64,000 nt of DNA from Mesocentrotus franciscanus (Eukaryota; Echinodermata; Echinoidea; Camarodonta; Strongylocentrotidae): the NCBI GenBank assembly GCA_037976565.1, contig CP137675.1:28509637-28573636 (forward strand). Direction: 5' to 3'. A model generated the notes under the pieces. The model ran no database searches and was not told the origin of the DNA. It saw only the letters and a list, made by a program, of their open reading frames with translations. A program made the position numbers and the translations under genes. Shown one piece after another: positions 44,208-57,145 of the stretch. Each line of letters starts with the position of its first letter. Within the stretch, counting starts at the first letter, position 1.

Positions 44208-45573
44208 TAAGCGAGCGAACTTTTCGGAAATTCCCCCCTCCCCTTCTCAAACTCAAACCGCATTTGTTTCAATGTATAATGCATGGCACTTAAAGGAAAC
44301 CTCACCCCAAAGTTTAGTTATTCTGACAGATTCGTTGTATACTTGCCTGTTAATCTTCAAAATTCCCCACCAAAGTGCATGAAGCTAGATATTCTTAGCA
44401 TAATGTACAGTTTCTCAGCACGACATGGGCATCGCCATTTCTTGACAACGTGACGTACTATGCGAAAGTCGTTCATCAAGTAAATGTTTTCAAATGTATG
44501 TATGCTTCCTTCCAACGTGTGTGTTTGGTGATGAAGTATTTTATTCACCTGATATTATCTTTTGTACTACAATTGTCAGAACACAAATTGCATAAAAGTT
44601 GCATAAATAAGTTGCTGCTCATCTGGGGTAAAGGTTTCGCATAAAGTAAATAGATTTGTCAACTGCAATATTTAAGTATGTGTAAATAGATGACTTACAT
44701 TTGCTTCCCTGTTTTTCACCAAATATATTTCTTACCTTCTCAGCTATGGCTTTCTTTCATTGAAAAGTAAAGGTTTTGTTATTGAATTAAAAAGTCTTTT
44801 CAATTAGGGATTGGCGCTTCTTGATACATGTAAAAGTTCGCCTGGTACGTCACATCTATCAAGAAAATGGTTGCGCCCATGTCATGCTAAAAGGCAATAC
44901 ATCACGGTATCTGAATAATTCATCTGTAGCTGTATTACTCTATCCAGACAGAAATTATACATATTGCTGAATATATAAATCTGGATTTTATTAATAATGG
45001 AAGACTCATCAGTGAGATATGGTTTAATAGGGACACACAGTGGCTAAAGAGTGCCGCTTGTTGTAAACAACACAGGTCTTTTAAACATCTCTTTTTAATT
45101 GAAAAACGAAAAAGTTAGTCATATCACTTGAAAAATGTATACACGTAGATTGAACGTGAACATCGTGAATATCATTAAAATTATACGGGAAATATCTATC
45201 ATTGATATTCTATGTGAGGCCCCAAAAAGTAGTGGAGTATATGAATAATGCGCTCGTAAATACGTTTGTACCCATGGTACAGTAACTGTGCAGTATAGTT
45301 GCTAGGCATGAGTGTAGTGCGTGTTCGAAAATAATACAATGTTGTTCAGAGGAATACAAATACTATGTATTTTCAGTGTTCTTATACTATTATACAAAAG
45401 GCACACTCTTGAGAAAATGAATAGAATGATGTGTCTCGGCCTAGCTTTTAGTAGTAAACCAGTTTTATCGTTCGATCAGGAAAAACATGGAAAGGAAAAA
45501 TCTTATGTGAGGTTAGATTTCGATCGAATTAGATGTCGAACGGGTAGATTAAGAAACAGCCCGTTACCTTGCC

Positions 45574-45980
45574 TAAAGGGGAAGTCCACCCTGATAATCA
45601 AGATGGTCTTAATAGAAGCAGAAAATGAGTGAAACGGGTAAGAAAAAACCGATTAAAAATAAGAAAGTTATGAATTTTGGAAGATGCGATCAATCAAACA
45701 CAAACTGGCAAATCTGGGACGTATCTTGCGAGGTCCTCCATTTGTCCTGTACTAAAAAAACTTCAAAAATTGATATTTCTCATAAGAAAATTGTCAGTCA
45801 TGCATTCACTTTAAATGTAATTATTGAAAATATGTATGAAACAAATCTACTCCGTCATCAGTAACTAAGAAAATGAAAGTTTATGAAATTATCGGTACAT
45901 AGCGAATTGGAGAGGAGCTCACATGATACGTCACAGTGTTGTCAATTTGTATTTCATATCAGGGTTGACTTCCCATTTAA
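45574..45980. mobile_element. MITE with GGGAAGTCNACCCTGAT termini
   Basis: The left end AAAGGGGAAGTCCACCCTGA and the complement of the right end (AAATGGGAAGTCAACCCTGA) match at all but two or three positions; TA lies outside both ends. The internal ORF of about 79 codons (from 45625) is an accident of the AT-rich body. Confidence 0.8.
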
Positions 45981-46511
45981 TACGCACATTGAATAACATT
46001 TTTGATTGATAATACTTAACGACCTCCATGACCAAGATTCATAATACGATCTTCTATTTTCCGCCATATTTTGTAGCATTTTGTTACTCATTATAAAGTA
46101 TAATATAAACTGTATGTATTTTTGATATCCATCGCCCGATTTTTGTGCAATGTCTCATCCTCTCTCTCTTCCCCTCTCTCTCTCTCTCCCTCTGTATCTT
46201 GCTCTCACTCACTTTCCTCTCTTCATATTCCCTTATCCACCCCGGCCAGATTGTTTTATGTAAGACATACTTTTATGTAAGCTTATATACATTGTAATGT
46301 TAATTTTGTTTTCTTCTCATGTCTTTTCTATTTGAAATCAAGTATCTTTTTATATCTCTCTCTCTTTCTTTCTACATTTATCTCTCTTCCTTTTCTCCTT
46401 TCTATTATTCTCTCCCTTAATCACTCCAATATTTATGTACATGTATGTATGTATATGATAACATGTGTATTGCAAATGTAGATTTCGGGGCTACGGGATA
46501 TTGTTAAGTCT

Positions 46512-47045
46512 TTAAAGGTACTATGTCCCATTTGCAGGCCAAAAAATGAAAAGGTTAAATTCCAACGGCATTTGAAAGACAATACTAATTTAGAACTTCC
46601 CTAAAAAAGGGGCTTGAAAATGTCTTTAAGTGGGAAAATAACGACTATTAGTTGTCGAATCGACTTAGGAGCTATAGAGCCAGTAAGTAATAGTCTGATT
46701 TTTCAGACCATTGTACCGAATGGTCGTACGTTTTATGCTGCGCAAAGATTCAATCAGTTTAATTTTGGCCATTACAAGAAGTGGGTTATTGATGTAGACA
46801 AATGCTCATGTACCCTTTACAGCTCATTTTATGTATGTTATTACCAAAGATGAAAAAGCCAGTCAGTCACTCAATAGTGTCTGACAGTGAAGTCTAGCAA
46901 GTAAACGGGTTTCCTTGCATAATTTGAATATTAGGACACTGCTAACGTTTAAATTTCACAGATAGGACATACATGACATATTCATAATTCCTGCAAAGTT
47001 CTACAGAATTTGATGTTGGCTGCGAAAGGGACATAGTATCTTTAA
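46512..47045 (+). mobile_element. TTAA-flanked non-autonomous DNA element, copy 3
   Basis: TTAA at 46512-46515 and 47042-47045 with termini AGGTACTATGTCCCATTTGC and the complement of GAAAGGGACATAGTATCT. Close to copy 1 along its length, including CGAATGGTCGTACGTTTT and GTGTCTGACAGTGAAGTC. Confidence 0.85.
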
Positions 47046-47110
47046 TCTAATGTGAACTTTTTAAGTCAATTAAATTATTTGATTTGACTGAAAATTACCG
47101 TGTACATCTT

Positions 47111-47113
<3 letters not shown>

Positions 47114-47151
<38 letters not shown>
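47114..47151. repeat. (TA)n microsatellite
   Basis: About 19 uninterrupted TA units. Confidence 0.97.
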
Positions 47152-47152
<1 letters not shown>

Positions 47153-47904
47153 TATAAATATACATCTGTCCATTGTACAGGCAGATTTTTACATTTTAAG
47201 ATAATGCGTACTCTTGATGCTAATGTAAGTAATTCAAGGTAGATTAAAATTATTGTATTCAACTGGAAAATATTCATGCATTCATCTGAATAATATCATA
47301 TTCCTGGATTACATGCTTTCTATCTCTTCTCCCACTCCCCACCCCCCCCCCTCTCTCTCTCTCTCTCCCTCCCCTACCTCCGACTCTCTCTCTCCTCTCC
47401 CACTCCACCTCTCTCCCGTTTTCTTTATCGTACGTCGTTGAAAAAATTGTGATTATATGCATTCAGTTACCCGACCTTTTGTGGAGAAAGGGGCTTGTAA
47501 AATAATTGCTTGCAAACAGGTGCTACTGTTCATGCATATGGCCCAAATAGACCTTCAAAAGTCTCTTTTTTTTGTCAACACTCAACGCTTACATTATTAT
47601 CTACATTCTTGTTAATGGGCGGGGGGGGGGGTAAATTTGTATTTACTCGTTTTCTGAGAAAGTTAGGAATAATTTCGATGTCTTTGAAGAGTCACATAGT
47701 ACATTATTCATACAGATGAATCACCCCTCCCCTGGGGTGGTAACGATGTCTGAATTTGAAAATAGAGAGTAATGACGACTTTCGTGCGTTACGTGTTGTC
47801 ATTAGCGAAACGATCACTCACGATTTCCTCATGAAGTATCCCCCTACAGCTCTGCTTTGTCCTCGCAACAACCTTCCATCACACCGTGGATTTACGGTAA
47901 TCAT

Positions 47905-48180
47905 CAGGAAGGGCGTCAGCGGGAGAGGGAGAGAGGAGGAAAGGGAAAGAGATAGAGAAAGTGGAAGGGAGAGAGAGAGAGAAGAGAGAGGAGAGGAGAG
48001 GGAGAGAGATTGGGAGGAAGAGGGGAGAGGGAGAGAGAGGGAGAAAGAGAAAGAGGGAGAGAGAGAGGGAGAAAGAGAGAGAGAGAGAGAGAGAGAGGGG
48101 GTGGAGTGAGAGGGGAAGGAGATGGAAAGAGGGGTAGAGAGGGGTGGGAGAAGGAGGGAGAGAGGGGGAGGGAGTGAGGG
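47905..48180. repeat. GA-rich low-complexity tract
   Basis: A purine tract of GAGA, GGGA and GAAA repeats. The Arg/Glu ORF and its Ser/Pro antisense are artefacts. Confidence 0.94.
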
Positions 48181-48707
48181 TAGATCATGTTCTAGACCTT
48201 TCTTATGATCATAACAATAATGAGAAAATAACGACCTTTACTTTTTACTTCCTGGCATCTACCTGGGGCTAATGTATATCACGCTTAATATAGTAGTTGG
48301 AGATAGAGGTTAATAGGCACGTACATCTTAAACCGTGCCTCTATTTATAGCACTTATACTGGATGTTTATGTCGTTGAAAGGGGAGGGGGGGGGGGAGAA
48401 TAAACACATCTCCTACCAAACAAAAATTCTAGAAAATACGGAAGGAAAACGAAATTGAATATTATTTTTCTTTAAACGGAAAAGATACCTTTATTAAAGA
48501 ATCTTTTGAAAAATGGCGTGACAAAATTATTTGCAATTCCATGTTAGTTTTGATCTTCTATATAGGCCTACATCATTGTACATTACTTTTTTGTCAGTTG
48601 AAGATTGTTTGCATTTTGTAACGATAATCTTATAATATTCATAAATTAGAGGGAAGTTGGAAATTGAAGGTGAAGAGAAGACGATACAGCCCATCTCCCA
48701 TGGCCTT

Positions 48708-48858
48708 CAGGGCCCTGTTTCATAAAACTTGACACCTATAACAAGTTACAATCACTTAATAAGCTACTAGAATCGTGGCATCTAATTGGCTGAGAGCAAA
48801 TTTGTCATAGAAATTTAGCATTTGTTATTGATAACAAGTTTTATGAAACAGGGCCCAG
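48708..48858. mobile_element. Foldback MITE (CCCTGTTTCATAAAACTTG family), copy 2
   Basis: The termini CAGGGCCCTGTTTCATAAAA and the complement of TTTTATGAAACAGGGCCCAG are nearly perfect inverted repeats. The interior matches the copy at 27948. Confidence 0.88.
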
Positions 48859-49496
48859 ATCGCGGTCGGTTTGTGACCTCACCACGATGTCTTTGTTACG
48901 TCACCGTGGATGATGGGTTTATTAGCTGTCATCCTCGGTTCACTTTGATTCAACAAATATAGGGGCCAACTGAATATATGACTCTCCATCATGATCTTGC
49001 GTGACCCCCCGTCATGAAGTTCTTGTTAATATTCAGTCATGATCTCGTAATTCCTCTCAAGATAATAGGCTTACAATAATTACTTGACTCGTGACGTGAT
49101 CAAATCGTTTACGCGTGCGCACTAAGTCCCCCTCTACCTCAAGTTTTTGCAGCATCTCGCAGGCGAAGTAGAACGGCTAAGTAGCTCTCTACGCCTTATC
49201 TAAAGTATGATCAGTTTGCTCAGGGTTCCGATCTGAGAAGCACTTTAAAGTGATGTTCGATTTGAGAAAGAAATATTTGGAAGTATCGTGAATGTGTGAA
49301 ATACATAGAGAAGAGTAAATTTTCTAGGTAAAGTACATTTTCTTCTGACATATCTCGGGTAGGATCACGAGGTTGAAGCATTTAGTGTTGTATAAATGTC
49401 GCATAAGCCTTTTGACGAATAAAATCAGTGAGCGATTGGAGGGGAAGGCAAAGAGATAGCAAACAGCCGCGCAGCGATCCTGTGACAAGTAAAACC

Positions 49497-49895
49497 ATGG
49501 GGACAGTACTCGTCAACACGACCACGGCAATAATCCTCGCCGACATCGATTACGACCTTTCATTCAACGAAACGGTGAATAACACATGCAACGGTGATGC
49601 CTTCGATACGGATAGTTGCAGTGGACATCGTGATTACGGCGAAACCTCATTAGTCGCTGTGATCTCGCTGTATTTTAAACTCGTCGTCGATGTCGTCGGC
49701 TTGCTTGGCAACGTAGTGGTCGTTCTCCTCATCACGTTCTGCCACGACCTCCACAGCCCGGCTAACTACCACTTTCTGAATATGGCCGTCGCCGACTTCA
49801 TTCTCCTGCTCGAGAACCTCGCAACGAGGATCAATAACATCATAGACTTCGATATGTTCCGGACATGGGATTGCATTCCCGTCTATCTTCATACG
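49497..49895 (+). CDS. GPCR exon 1 (N-terminus to start of TM3)
   Basis: Encodes 133 residues ending VYLHT at donor ACG|GTAATT (phase 0). It contains TM1, loop 1 with HDLHSPANYHFLN, and TM2. Confidence 0.93.
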
Positions 49896-50646
49896 GTAAT
49901 TCTGTTTTTCTATTCATTACAAAAAACTATTTAAAAAAAATATATTGTTTTGTGTATGTATGATTTATAATAATATATCATATATTTTGTAAACCCTGCT
50001 ATAATTATAGTTCTACTAGTACTATGTAGACTTGTTGTTGGTGCTGGTATTATCATTATTATATTATATTATTATTATTATTATTATCATTAGAAGTAGT
50101 AGTAGTAGAAGTATCATGATAATAATAATAAAACCTATATTATTATTGGATGTAGTGATAGCGGTAGTAGTATATTGTCGTTTCTTATCATTATCATTAT
50201 CATAATTATTATCATAATTATTATTATTAACAGTAGTATCATAATTCTAATAATGATAATTATAAGAAAATCAGTATGCCAGCATTAACTTGAAATCCTA
50301 ACTTATCACTAGTATCTCACTTTAATTATTGCTAATGGAAATGTCGTAGTTGGGTGGTTTAAGCACTTGACTCGAAATTCATGGGTTCGATCCCCGACAC
50401 GGCACTAAAATGTCCTTTGGCAAGGCATTAATCTACATTTGCCACTCAATACCCAAGAGAGAAATGGGGACCCGGTAGGATGAGGAAAGCGTTTGTTTTA
50501 GTAACTGCCTATGCCCTCACGGTAGGAATGCTCCCCAGGGAGTGGAGATGGTGTACATTGTGCGTGAATGAATCCGATGACCTGGGTAATCATATCTGTA
50601 AAGCGCTTAAAGACGGTATTCCGTATTGAGCGCTATATAAATCCAG

Positions 50647-50681
<35 letters not shown>

Positions 50682-53600
50682 ACCATGTCAACATCAAAAT
50701 CAAAAGATCTCTGAATCCTGAGCAGTGAAAAAAATGATATTATAAATATAATGACTGCTATGAGAGGGATAGTTTTTTAAAGGCTCAAACGGGAAGTCAC
50801 ATCCTGTTATCACCCCGAGGCATGCCGAGGGGTGATGGCAGGATGTAACGTCCGCGAGAGCCTATAAAAACAAATATGCCTTGAATATTAAAGCAGTCAT
50901 TAGATCATTTATATATACCGAATTGACACAAAAATCTACCAAGAACTCTTACCTTATCCTTTCCTTGAGTAAAGATTGGTTAAAACATTGGTTAAAACAT
51001 CACAGAAACATCACAGAAAATCTGAGATCTGTTAATCTTCGCTGGAAACATGACTGAATCTTACAGTCATTTGGGAATCGCAGACAAAAAGCGGTGTATG
51101 GTATCCGCGCTCGCACAAAGAACATTTTAACACGTTAACCAATGGGTATCACAGCAACATGTTACTATTTTCCTGGTAACCGGAATCTTGCGGGATCTTA
51201 CTCTTGGACTATTGACCGTTTCTTGCATTTTTCGTTTCTTTACGGGAATGGCTAAAATCACTACTCCAATTTCAACCAATCAGATGGCTAGATTTCTAAA
51301 GAGAGGTATATATAGGTTATTATAAAAAGTTTTAAAATCATTTACAATGAAAAAGATGAAAAAATATCAAATTAATTTGGATGGAAAATGCTTGTATATC
51401 AAGTACAAGATCATTAGGACTGAAACAATTTATTTCAAATTTGACGATTGATGAAATGGAAATGTTAACCAATTTTAAATTTTTCATGTTTCATTTCTGA
51501 GTTTATAAAAAACTAAATACTGTATAAGGGCAGCAGAATGGAATAGAAAATTCAAATGATTGGGAGAACTAAATTAATGTTATTTCAGGCTATGATCTGT
51601 TTGGCATTTCAAGAAGAGAGAGAGAGAGAGAGAGAGAGAAAAATCGAATTAAATGAGGTTAAACGAAATGAAATTTGCGAACAGTTCCATATCTGAAAAA
51701 ATCGACAACATTTCAAAAATCTGATACCACCAATGGAAAGAGGAACTTAAAATTACCCAGAAACAAAATTGTCTTTGGAATCGGGTATGAAATTATGAAA
51801 ATATTGACAAAAGATCGACAAATGTTGCTGTCTTTTGCGTCCGTTTCGAAAATTTTGAACTTACCGACAAGGGTCTAGGAATCTTTATATCGAGAGAAGA
51901 TGTCATCAAAATTGTAAATAAAAAGTCATACCAACTGACTGGATGTTATTCTGCCTTGGAAATTATGCAATGCTCTTATATTTGACGGATCGCTTGTTTG
52001 GATAAATCAGCTGTAAACTCCCATGCGCGAATTAAGGTTTCGTATTATAAAAATGACATTTTCGTCAGTTGCAGCGCATGCCGATCCGACACAGAATTTT
52101 GAGAACGCGATATAACTCCAGAATTCTCGGAGAATAAATTTTCTAGATGCTCCATATCGTATTCAAAAACTTTTCCGTCCATTTGGTAATAATTGAACTA
52201 AATAAATTTGTGTAGAATATTAGAAATCATAAATTGAATATTACATATCTTAATATTTTTTAAAATCTCCCCGAAGTTTGGTCACCCCATTAACGTTCTG
52301 AGAAGATATAGACAACATCTATCGAGAATAAATCATATTGTCACAACCCTTTCATGAAAAGATGTAAGAAAATTGATTCCAGCTTTATGGGCAACAGTAC
52401 ATTATATTTGACATTTCCGGAAGAAAAATAAAGGCAGCAGACAAACAAACATATAGAAGAGAATTAACGACATTATGCAAAATGACAGAATTTGATAGAG
52501 TCGTCAGGCTCGCTGCCGTTTTTTTTATAATTAGGTAGGTTTAAAGATAAAGTTGAGTTCTGGTCATGCGATTGGATTGTGAAAGAAACGGTGTTGAATC
52601 GATCAGAAAAGGTTGATCATCTAGCATATAAGTATTGGTGTGTACTGTAAGGTTCTGGAATCATCAAAATGATAAGAAATGTGGCCCAGTTTTGGTAAAG
52701 ATACAAGCACTGTACACAGATATATGTATATGGGACTACACAAACATATGTGGCATAAAAATCTGTCCCGGTTTTATGCTGTTACATGCCATATTTAGAA
52801 TATTAAGGCATTTGAGGAGCCATGCTTTTCAGGAAACATTTTTTATCTGATGTTCTTCCACACTTGCATAATAACAATGATAACGCTCACAAATTATTTT
52901 TCACCTCTTCCCAGCGGAACTCAACCTTCTCTTTAAGGAAGGAAATGTCAACCGAAAAAGATCTTCCTAATTCATCTCTTCACTATCCATCTCTCTTTTC
53001 TTCTCTCTCCCTTAAGATCCTCTCCCTTCTTTCGCGATATCAATATTGCATTATTGGGTACTTTACATTTATATAACTCATAATTATATCTGGCCTCTCC
53101 ATCGACCTTTTCAGTATAAGCTTATTTATCTATTTATTAATATATTAATTAATTTATTTAAATCACATATTTACACAGAGTAGCCTGTTCAGCTAGCAAA
53201 CAATTACACACAAATATTTTTAATATCCGACATAAAATACGTGAACGATGATTTCTAATAATAGTAAATGTAAGAAACACGTTAAACATAGCTGGTCTTC
53301 CACAGGGCTCTGTTTACATCATTAAAATATTTAAAAATACATGAAAAACCCAGTACAAAACATAAATTCAATTCAATTCAATTCAATTCAAATAATTCTA
53401 TTTCCATAAGTCAATCAAAACATGATTCCAGTTGGTAAGTAACTTATTCCCACATCTGTTATTGTCGTCATGATACAGGTGGTCGTCCAGACGTCGTCGT
53501 TGACCTTAGCAGCTCTGTCCATTGACCGTTTCAAGCTCATCGTCAGGCCTTTGAAGAACTTGCATGACAGATCCACGGCCAAGGTCTTCATCTCACTCAT

Positions 53601-55024
53601 TGCGGTGTGGTTTGGTAAGAAACATCACTATGTTTCCCTTTCATTTTTTCTTTCTATTCCTCTGACTCTCTCCCCATCCCGCCCCCCCCCCACTCCGGGG
53701 TCGAAGGGACTGCATTCGTGTTCCCAAAATCTCCGATAAAGGGGTACTTTTCGCGCGACAAAGTCCGACCCGAGAATTGTTAAAAAAAGGGGGTGTGTTT
53801 GACTTTTCACCCGGATATTTCTTTAAAAAGGGGGTGTTTTTACTTTTTCTCTCTTTGGATTCCTTAGAAATTTAAAAAGGGGGTCATAAAATATCGTGAA
53901 TATCATAGATAGGGGGGTACTTCCCCATCTCTCCTCCTCTTTCTCTTTCATCGACAAAATGTGCAGATTTGTGGAAGAGTCGAGTCCGAACCCCCATTCA
54001 TGATGCTCCCGTGATACCCTTGTCTCAGTATAGGCCTATTATGAGATAAAACAATGAAATCTATCTGCAAGAGAGATGCTATAAAATAATGAAAATGAGG
54101 TACGAAGAGAGAGAAAGATGGGGGAGAGAGGGGAATGTGAGGAGGGGTGGTGGTGTGGCATTCCTCATTAAAAGTTTCTGCTGGCAAATTTGTAATTGTG
54201 TATGATTGTTGGCAGTCTCCCAAATCGTTTTATTCTTGTACAAAAATCGGAAGCTGTGTTGGTATACATTAATTTGAAAAGATCATTGTTTATCACCCCT
54301 GATTTAATTCTTGCTTCAGGAAGAAAAAAAAGAGATCAGTTTAGGAGTGACGCATGGCTATAAATCTGGTGATTCTCATTCATTCCTACCCACAGTTTCG
54401 TTCGCTCTGCACATTCCGATCCAGTTGTTCTCGGTTTACAATGGTTCTTACTGCAAGGCGATCTTCCCGTGGGTCCACGGAGATCTGGCCTTTCGCATCT
54501 ACAGTAACGTCGCCCTGTTCTACTTGCCCACCTCCATCGTACTCTACTGCAATCTCAGCATCATCGCGAAGATCCGGCGAAAGAGGCCCGGTCTCAGCTA
54601 CCTGGATCGCACTGCGAAAAGTACCTCATCTCGCGACACCACAGTAGATGGCGATGATGGCACGTCAGCGGGGATCGCCACCAGTAAGCCGGTAGTGACT
54701 TGGTTGCCCAAATACGCTAAACCCTCCAGTCGACGTGCGCGTAGCTCGCGCATTATCGTTACGGTGGTGATCGCGTACATCGCCTTCAACCTGCCATTCT
54801 ACGCGTTCTACACCCTTACGCTGATCCCCGGTGCCATATCGTGGAAGGTCTATTACGATGGTCACGTGTATCTTGCGTTGCTGCTGCTACTCAATAGCGC
54901 CATTAATCCATTCATCTATTCCTTGATGGGTTCAAAATACAGAAAGCACATTCGACAGGCTTTGCGATGTCTGTGCTGTTATGACAAGCTCTGTGCCTCT
55001 CCCCCTCCCTCTGAAAATCCTTAA
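49497..55024 (+). CDS. Rhodopsin-family (class A) G-protein-coupled receptor, 3 exons, 387 aa
   Basis: Exons 49497-49895, 53479-53614 and 54396-55024 join with phases 0 and 1; 1164 nt is 388 codons. The start ATG has context AAAACCATGGGG; an in-frame GTG further upstream is ignored. The N-terminus has several N-glycosylation sites (NTT, NET, NNT). Visible class A marks: GN in TM1 (VGLLGNVVV), LNMAVADF in TM2, a Cys before TM3 (WDCIPVYL) with a partner in loop 2 (SYCKAIFPW), DRF in place of DRY, Trp in TM4, FYLPTSIVLYC in TM5, FNLPFYAFY in TM6 in place of CWxP, NSAINPFIYS in TM7, then a basic helix 8 and a CLCC probable palmitoylation site. It sits in the plasma membrane. The ligand is unknown; a neuropeptide-type receptor is plausible, but the family is not resolved. 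Confidence 0.93.
50345..50685 (+). repeat. tRNA-derived SINE, family 1, long version
   Basis: tRNA-like head with GGGTGGTTTAAGCACTTGAC and B-box GGGTTCGATCCCC, then TTTGGCAAGGCATTAATCTA, a longer body (GGTAGGATGAGGAAAGCG, ATGGTGTACATTGTGCGTG), AAGCGC...GCGCTATATAAATCC and an (ATT)n tail. The tail GCGCTATATAA-(ATT)n looks LINE-derived, as in tRNA-SINEs that borrow a LINE 3' end. Confidence 0.85.
50781..50863. repeat. Imperfect hairpin around CACCCCGAGGCATGCCGAGGGGTG
   Basis: AGGCTC...ACATCCTG..TCACCCC and GGGGTGA...CAGGATGT...GAGCCT pair across a GCATGC centre, giving a stem of about 38 bp with a few mismatches. Probably a small foldback element in GPCR intron 1. Confidence 0.8.
51100..51315 (+). 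repeat. Duplicated promoter-like module, copy B
   Basis: Matches 225-480 in the same orientation, including CGCTCGCACAAA, TTTACGGGAATG and AACCAATCAGATGGCTAGAT followed by a GTATATATA box at about 51306. It lies in GPCR intron 1, with no coding exon following. Confidence 0.6.
53479..53614 (+). CDS. GPCR exon 2 (TM3 to TM4)
   Basis: Acceptor ATGATACAG and donor TTTG|GTAAGA flank 136 nt: VVVQTSSLTLAALSIDRFKL then the start of TM4, IAVWF. The second intracellular loop is here. Confidence 0.93.
53700..53920. repeat. Degenerate AAAAAGGGGGT-type repeat region
   Basis: A/T-rich segments punctuated by AAAAAGGGGGTGT (three to four times at about 53785, 53827 and 53874) and GATAGGGGGGTACTT, inside GPCR intron 2. 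Looks like a fragment of a dispersed element. Confidence 0.5.
54396..55024 (+). CDS. GPCR exon 3 (TM4 to C-terminus)
   Basis: Acceptor CTACCCACAG completes a Val codon, then SFALHIPIQLFSVYNGSYC. The third intracellular loop is about 60 residues with Ser/Thr/Asp and Arg clusters; TM6-TM7 and a short tail follow, ending PPPSENP at TAA 55022-55024. Confidence 0.93.
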
Positions 55025-55434
55025 AGTCCAAGAGAGTCTGATCGCAACGACACACAAATCAATACCAGTGAGCAGTCACAGTGACTGCTTTCTTCGTAAA
55101 AGGAGGGGGTAGGGTAAGAGGGTAAGGGCACTTTATATTTAGGCAACTGTCACCTGAAATTCCAGTAGCAATGCTGTCAATTTGGGATAGATAAAGAGAT
55201 AGGTTAGAAGAAAAAGATCACTGTAAAAAAAAGGAATTGTCTCTGTATTGCTCTCTTGCTTCGCACACTCGTAAAATTCAGATATGGCAAACAAAAATGC
55301 AAAGTAAAAATATGGAAAGAGACATCAGCCCCAAAAGAAATTAGATTAGAACACCAACTTATATAAAATCGTTTAATGTCTTTGTCAAAATATTATGGAA
55401 TTAGGTGAGAATTAGTTCTTACACGCCCTTATAT

Positions 55435-55640
55435 CTCGCTTAGGGCGCGGCTTAGGGAATATAAAGCACATGGTATGGGGTTCCAATCCCTTTTATGCGA
55501 CTAATATCGTTTTGCAAGACATTAATGAGCATTTGCCACTCTCCACCCAGGTGAAGTAAATGGGTACCCGGTGGGAAGACATTCCTTGAATGCTTGAGCG
55601 CCTTATCTTGGTAGCTATTATAAAGTCCGGGTAATGATAA
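55435..55640 (+). repeat. tRNA-derived SINE, family 1, inside unit 1
   Basis: TTTTGCAAGACATTAATGAG, CATTTGCCACTCTCCACCC and AAATGGGTACCCGGTGGGAA, then a tail TATTATAAAGTCCGGGTAATG. The head is degraded. Confidence 0.75.
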
Positions 55641-57145
55641 TGATAGCAAAATGATATTGATGAGGCTATATCTTTGTGAATAGGAACATTATCAGTTTCG
55701 TAATAATCATAACGTTTAAGTCAACAAACTTTGCAGAGAGAGATTAAAGAGAAACAGAAGAAGAAGAATGAGAAGAAGAAGAAGCAGAAGAAGAAGAAGA
55801 AGAAGAAGAAGAAGAAGAAAAGCCGTAGGCGCTAAATCTGTCTTATTTTTTAAATTGTTTATTACCGGGATATAATGAGGTCGCCGTGATATAAAAGACC
55901 GCTGGTCGATTTAGCTTAGGCCGCCAAACATAATCATCTTGCATAAAACAAATTTCATAATCACCCAATACATGTTGTCAGATCATAATACATGTAATGA
56001 TGATTGCAGTGAAACCCTCTTTATGTGAATGAATATTGAAAACAAAATATATCGTTCGTCCGTCATGAGTTTTTACAAAGTTATTACTTAACTTGATTCA
56101 ACTGGATGGAAATATTTGGGATTCTATGTAAATTTATGAATTGCCTTTATGTTTTATATCACATGCACAAAAAAATGTAAATAGTACAACTACGATAATT
56201 ATGAAAAGATTTGTCCCTAGATAGCGCAATGTATATTTTCTAACGATATTGCTATCTCAACTATTTTTTGAACAGATAAAAAAAAAAACTCGACGATCGC
56301 AATGCATTATTGGAAATTGATAACCGGTTTTATATCGTCCAAATTTTCATAACGCAAACAAAGTGAACTACTTGTAAACTGTACATAGGCGGTGATAAGA
56401 ATTTACCCAGATGTACTGTACATAAGAATGAGTGTAAATACAAGAATCTTGGGCATAATTTCAATGTTTAACTTTCCATACTTAATAACTTATAGTGTTT
56501 GTGTATGTTATCATGGTTATAGAATATAGACGGTGTGTGAAATACAGTTGATACACTAAGCGTGTCTTTATTGACCTTGGTTACTGATTTATCTAAAAGT
56601 ACTTACAAATTGTACAGTTTGATATTTGATGTTTTATTTTGTATTTTTACACAGTCATTCCCGTTATGTATCTTACATACGCAAGCTAGAATGAGATGTA
56701 GACCGATTCTCGTTGTGAATAAGTAATTATTCATTGGAGTTGAATATTATTGCCTTGTTATGAAATAAGGTTTGATTTGATACCAGCCGTCTTAGTTTAA
56801 AATTGACCATAAAAAAATATCGTGTGACTGATATAGTAATTAGCTATTCTCTAAACTTCATTATACGTAAAGGGAGGGGAGGGGGGGCAAGAGGCTGTAT
56901 CTCCCTGATAATCATTGTTCAAACTTTTCGGGGAACCACCATCTCAATATTCAGGCAGCAAGTCTGGTTTGGAGGCATTTTCGGGTTAGGGGCAGCGGGT
57001 TTAGGGGATCATTGTGCCCTTGCCTGAGAACAAAATCCTGAATATGCCAGTGTGGTCTCTCGTTAATTTTCCGTCATATTTCCCAATATAGATCAATGAC
57101 GAAATGACATTAGAACAGTGTGTTTTTATAAAAAATGTGCCACAC

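Larger units (their letters stand above)
42002..49496. other. Intergenic stretch between kinase and GPCR genes
   Basis: About 7.5 kb without a supported gene. It holds GA repeats at 42250-42295, a GGTTCATAATT repeat region at 42825-43150, two TTAA elements, a smaller MITE at 45574, CT-rich tracts at 46155-46210 and 47330-47420, a (TA)n run at 47114-47151, a GA-rich tract at 47905-48180 and a foldback MITE at 48708. Confidence 0.65.

Noticed and set aside
45321..45632. 103-codon ORF with an N-terminal hydrophobic stretch
   Set aside because: Opens on an alternative start, its end is inside the MITE at 45574, and it shows no splice context or family match.
45625..45864. 79-codon ORF starting MSETGKKK
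   Set aside because: Lies inside a MITE with inverted ends; the sequence is typical non-coding element body.
47756..48188. Arg/Glu ORF and antisense Ser/Pro ORF
   Set aside because: GA-rich low complexity.
49428..49496. Upstream GTG start of the GPCR frame
   Set aside because: The ATG at 49497 has a strong context and precedes the glycosylated N-terminus directly.
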